The notes below the pieces were generated by a model, which saw nothing but the letters and a program-made list of their open reading frames with translations, had not been told where the DNA came from and ran no database searches. Position numbers and translations under genes: made by a program. This document shows positions 40,595 through 40,681 of a DNA stretch of 40,681 bases, one piece after another; position 1 is the stretch's first letter, and every line of letters starts with the position of its first letter. This stretch comes from Methanomicrobiaceae archaeon (GTDB lineage: Archaea; Halobacteriota; Methanomicrobia; Methanomicrobiales; Methanomicrobiaceae): contig JAFGKW010000012.1 of assembly GCA_016928355.1 (NCBI GenBank), positions 1-40,681 of the forward strand, read 5' to 3'.

Positions 40595-40681
40595 CTCCGG
40601 GGAGACCCTCGTTCATATCGAACTCCGGGGAGACCCTCGTTCATATCGAACTCCGGGGAGACCCTCGTTCATATCGAACTC
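40595..40681. repeat. 28-bp tandem repeat at the window edge
   Basis: Three identical head-to-tail copies of a 28-bp unit beginning CTCCGGGGAGACCCTCGTTC start at 40595, 40623 and 40651, and the window ends three bases into a fourth. There are no spacers. Each junction contains GTTC-ATATC-GAAC, a short inverted repeat, and each unit begins with the dyad CTCC-GG-GGAG. A 28-bp period is not a multiple of three, so an open frame is not preserved. The array continues outside the window. Confidence 0.9.

Noticed and set aside
40595-40681. Possible CRISPR array
   Set aside because: The 28-bp units abut without any spacers and no cas gene is in the window, so it is a simple tandem repeat.

Overview
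The window looks like a chromosomal segment of a hydrogenotrophic methanogenic archaeon of the order Methanomicrobiales (Methanoplanus/Methanolacinia-like). The support is archaeal: an L37e ribosomal protein beside an Lsm protein, archaeal SepF, a ZPR1 zinc-finger protein, an archaeal Vms1-like release factor, two ferredoxin-dependent 2-oxoacid oxidoreductases (porGDAB and iorAB), TATA-box promoters with several apparently leaderless starts, and secreted DUF3821/PKD/propeller proteins typical of this order. The species assignment is inference. No insertion sequence, prophage or CRISPR array was seen.

Layout. 0.1-2.5 kb: aspartate kinase and purM. 2.5-8.1 kb: a tight five-gene minus-strand operon with an exported NEW3/CARDB-like membrane protein, a MacB-type ABC ATPase and permease, an ArsR-like HTH fused to an FHA domain, and a multi-pass membrane Ser/Thr kinase. 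This is the best candidate for an undescribed system: a phospho-threonine circuit tied to an envelope ABC machine. 8.2-10.7 kb: a minus operon of PUA protein, SepF, ZPR1 and a Vms1-like release factor. 10.8-12.7 kb: lsm, rpl37e and purF. 12.7-16.3 kb: an orphan hypothetical, a PAS histidine-kinase-like protein lacking its phospho-accepting His, and a secreted propeller-PKD protein. 16.3-18.5 kb: initiator tRNA-Met, thioredoxin, pterin carbinolamine dehydratase, a methyltransferase and a MarR regulator. 18.7-21.6 kb: porGDAB. 21.6-24.3 kb: envelope proteins. 24.4-25.0 kb: a RelE/ParE-type toxin-antitoxin pair. 25.0-27.5 kb: LarE divergent from a cysteine desulfurase and NifU/IscU scaffold. 27.6-31.8 kb: small proteins, thrC, a YdjM-like membrane protein and a nitrilase-family hydrolase. 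31.8-34.2 kb: iorAB. 34.3-36.0 kb: tRNA-Ile, a highly structured non-coding stretch, and serS. 36.1-40.5 kb: small hypotheticals, an e-MtaB-type tRNA methylthiotransferase, a PAS sensor and a stand-alone LigD-type 3'-phosphoesterase. The window ends inside a 28-bp tandem repeat.

How the parts connect. The marR and por promoters share an identical 14-mer, and marR also has a perfect 18-bp palindrome where a repressor would sit. LarE has the three-cysteine pattern associated with Fe-S-bearing LarE proteins and lies beside the sulfur-mobilising NifS/NifU pair. A ~40-bp structured element occurs twice, downstream of serS and downstream of mtaB. Functions are assigned from motifs read by eye; no database search was run.
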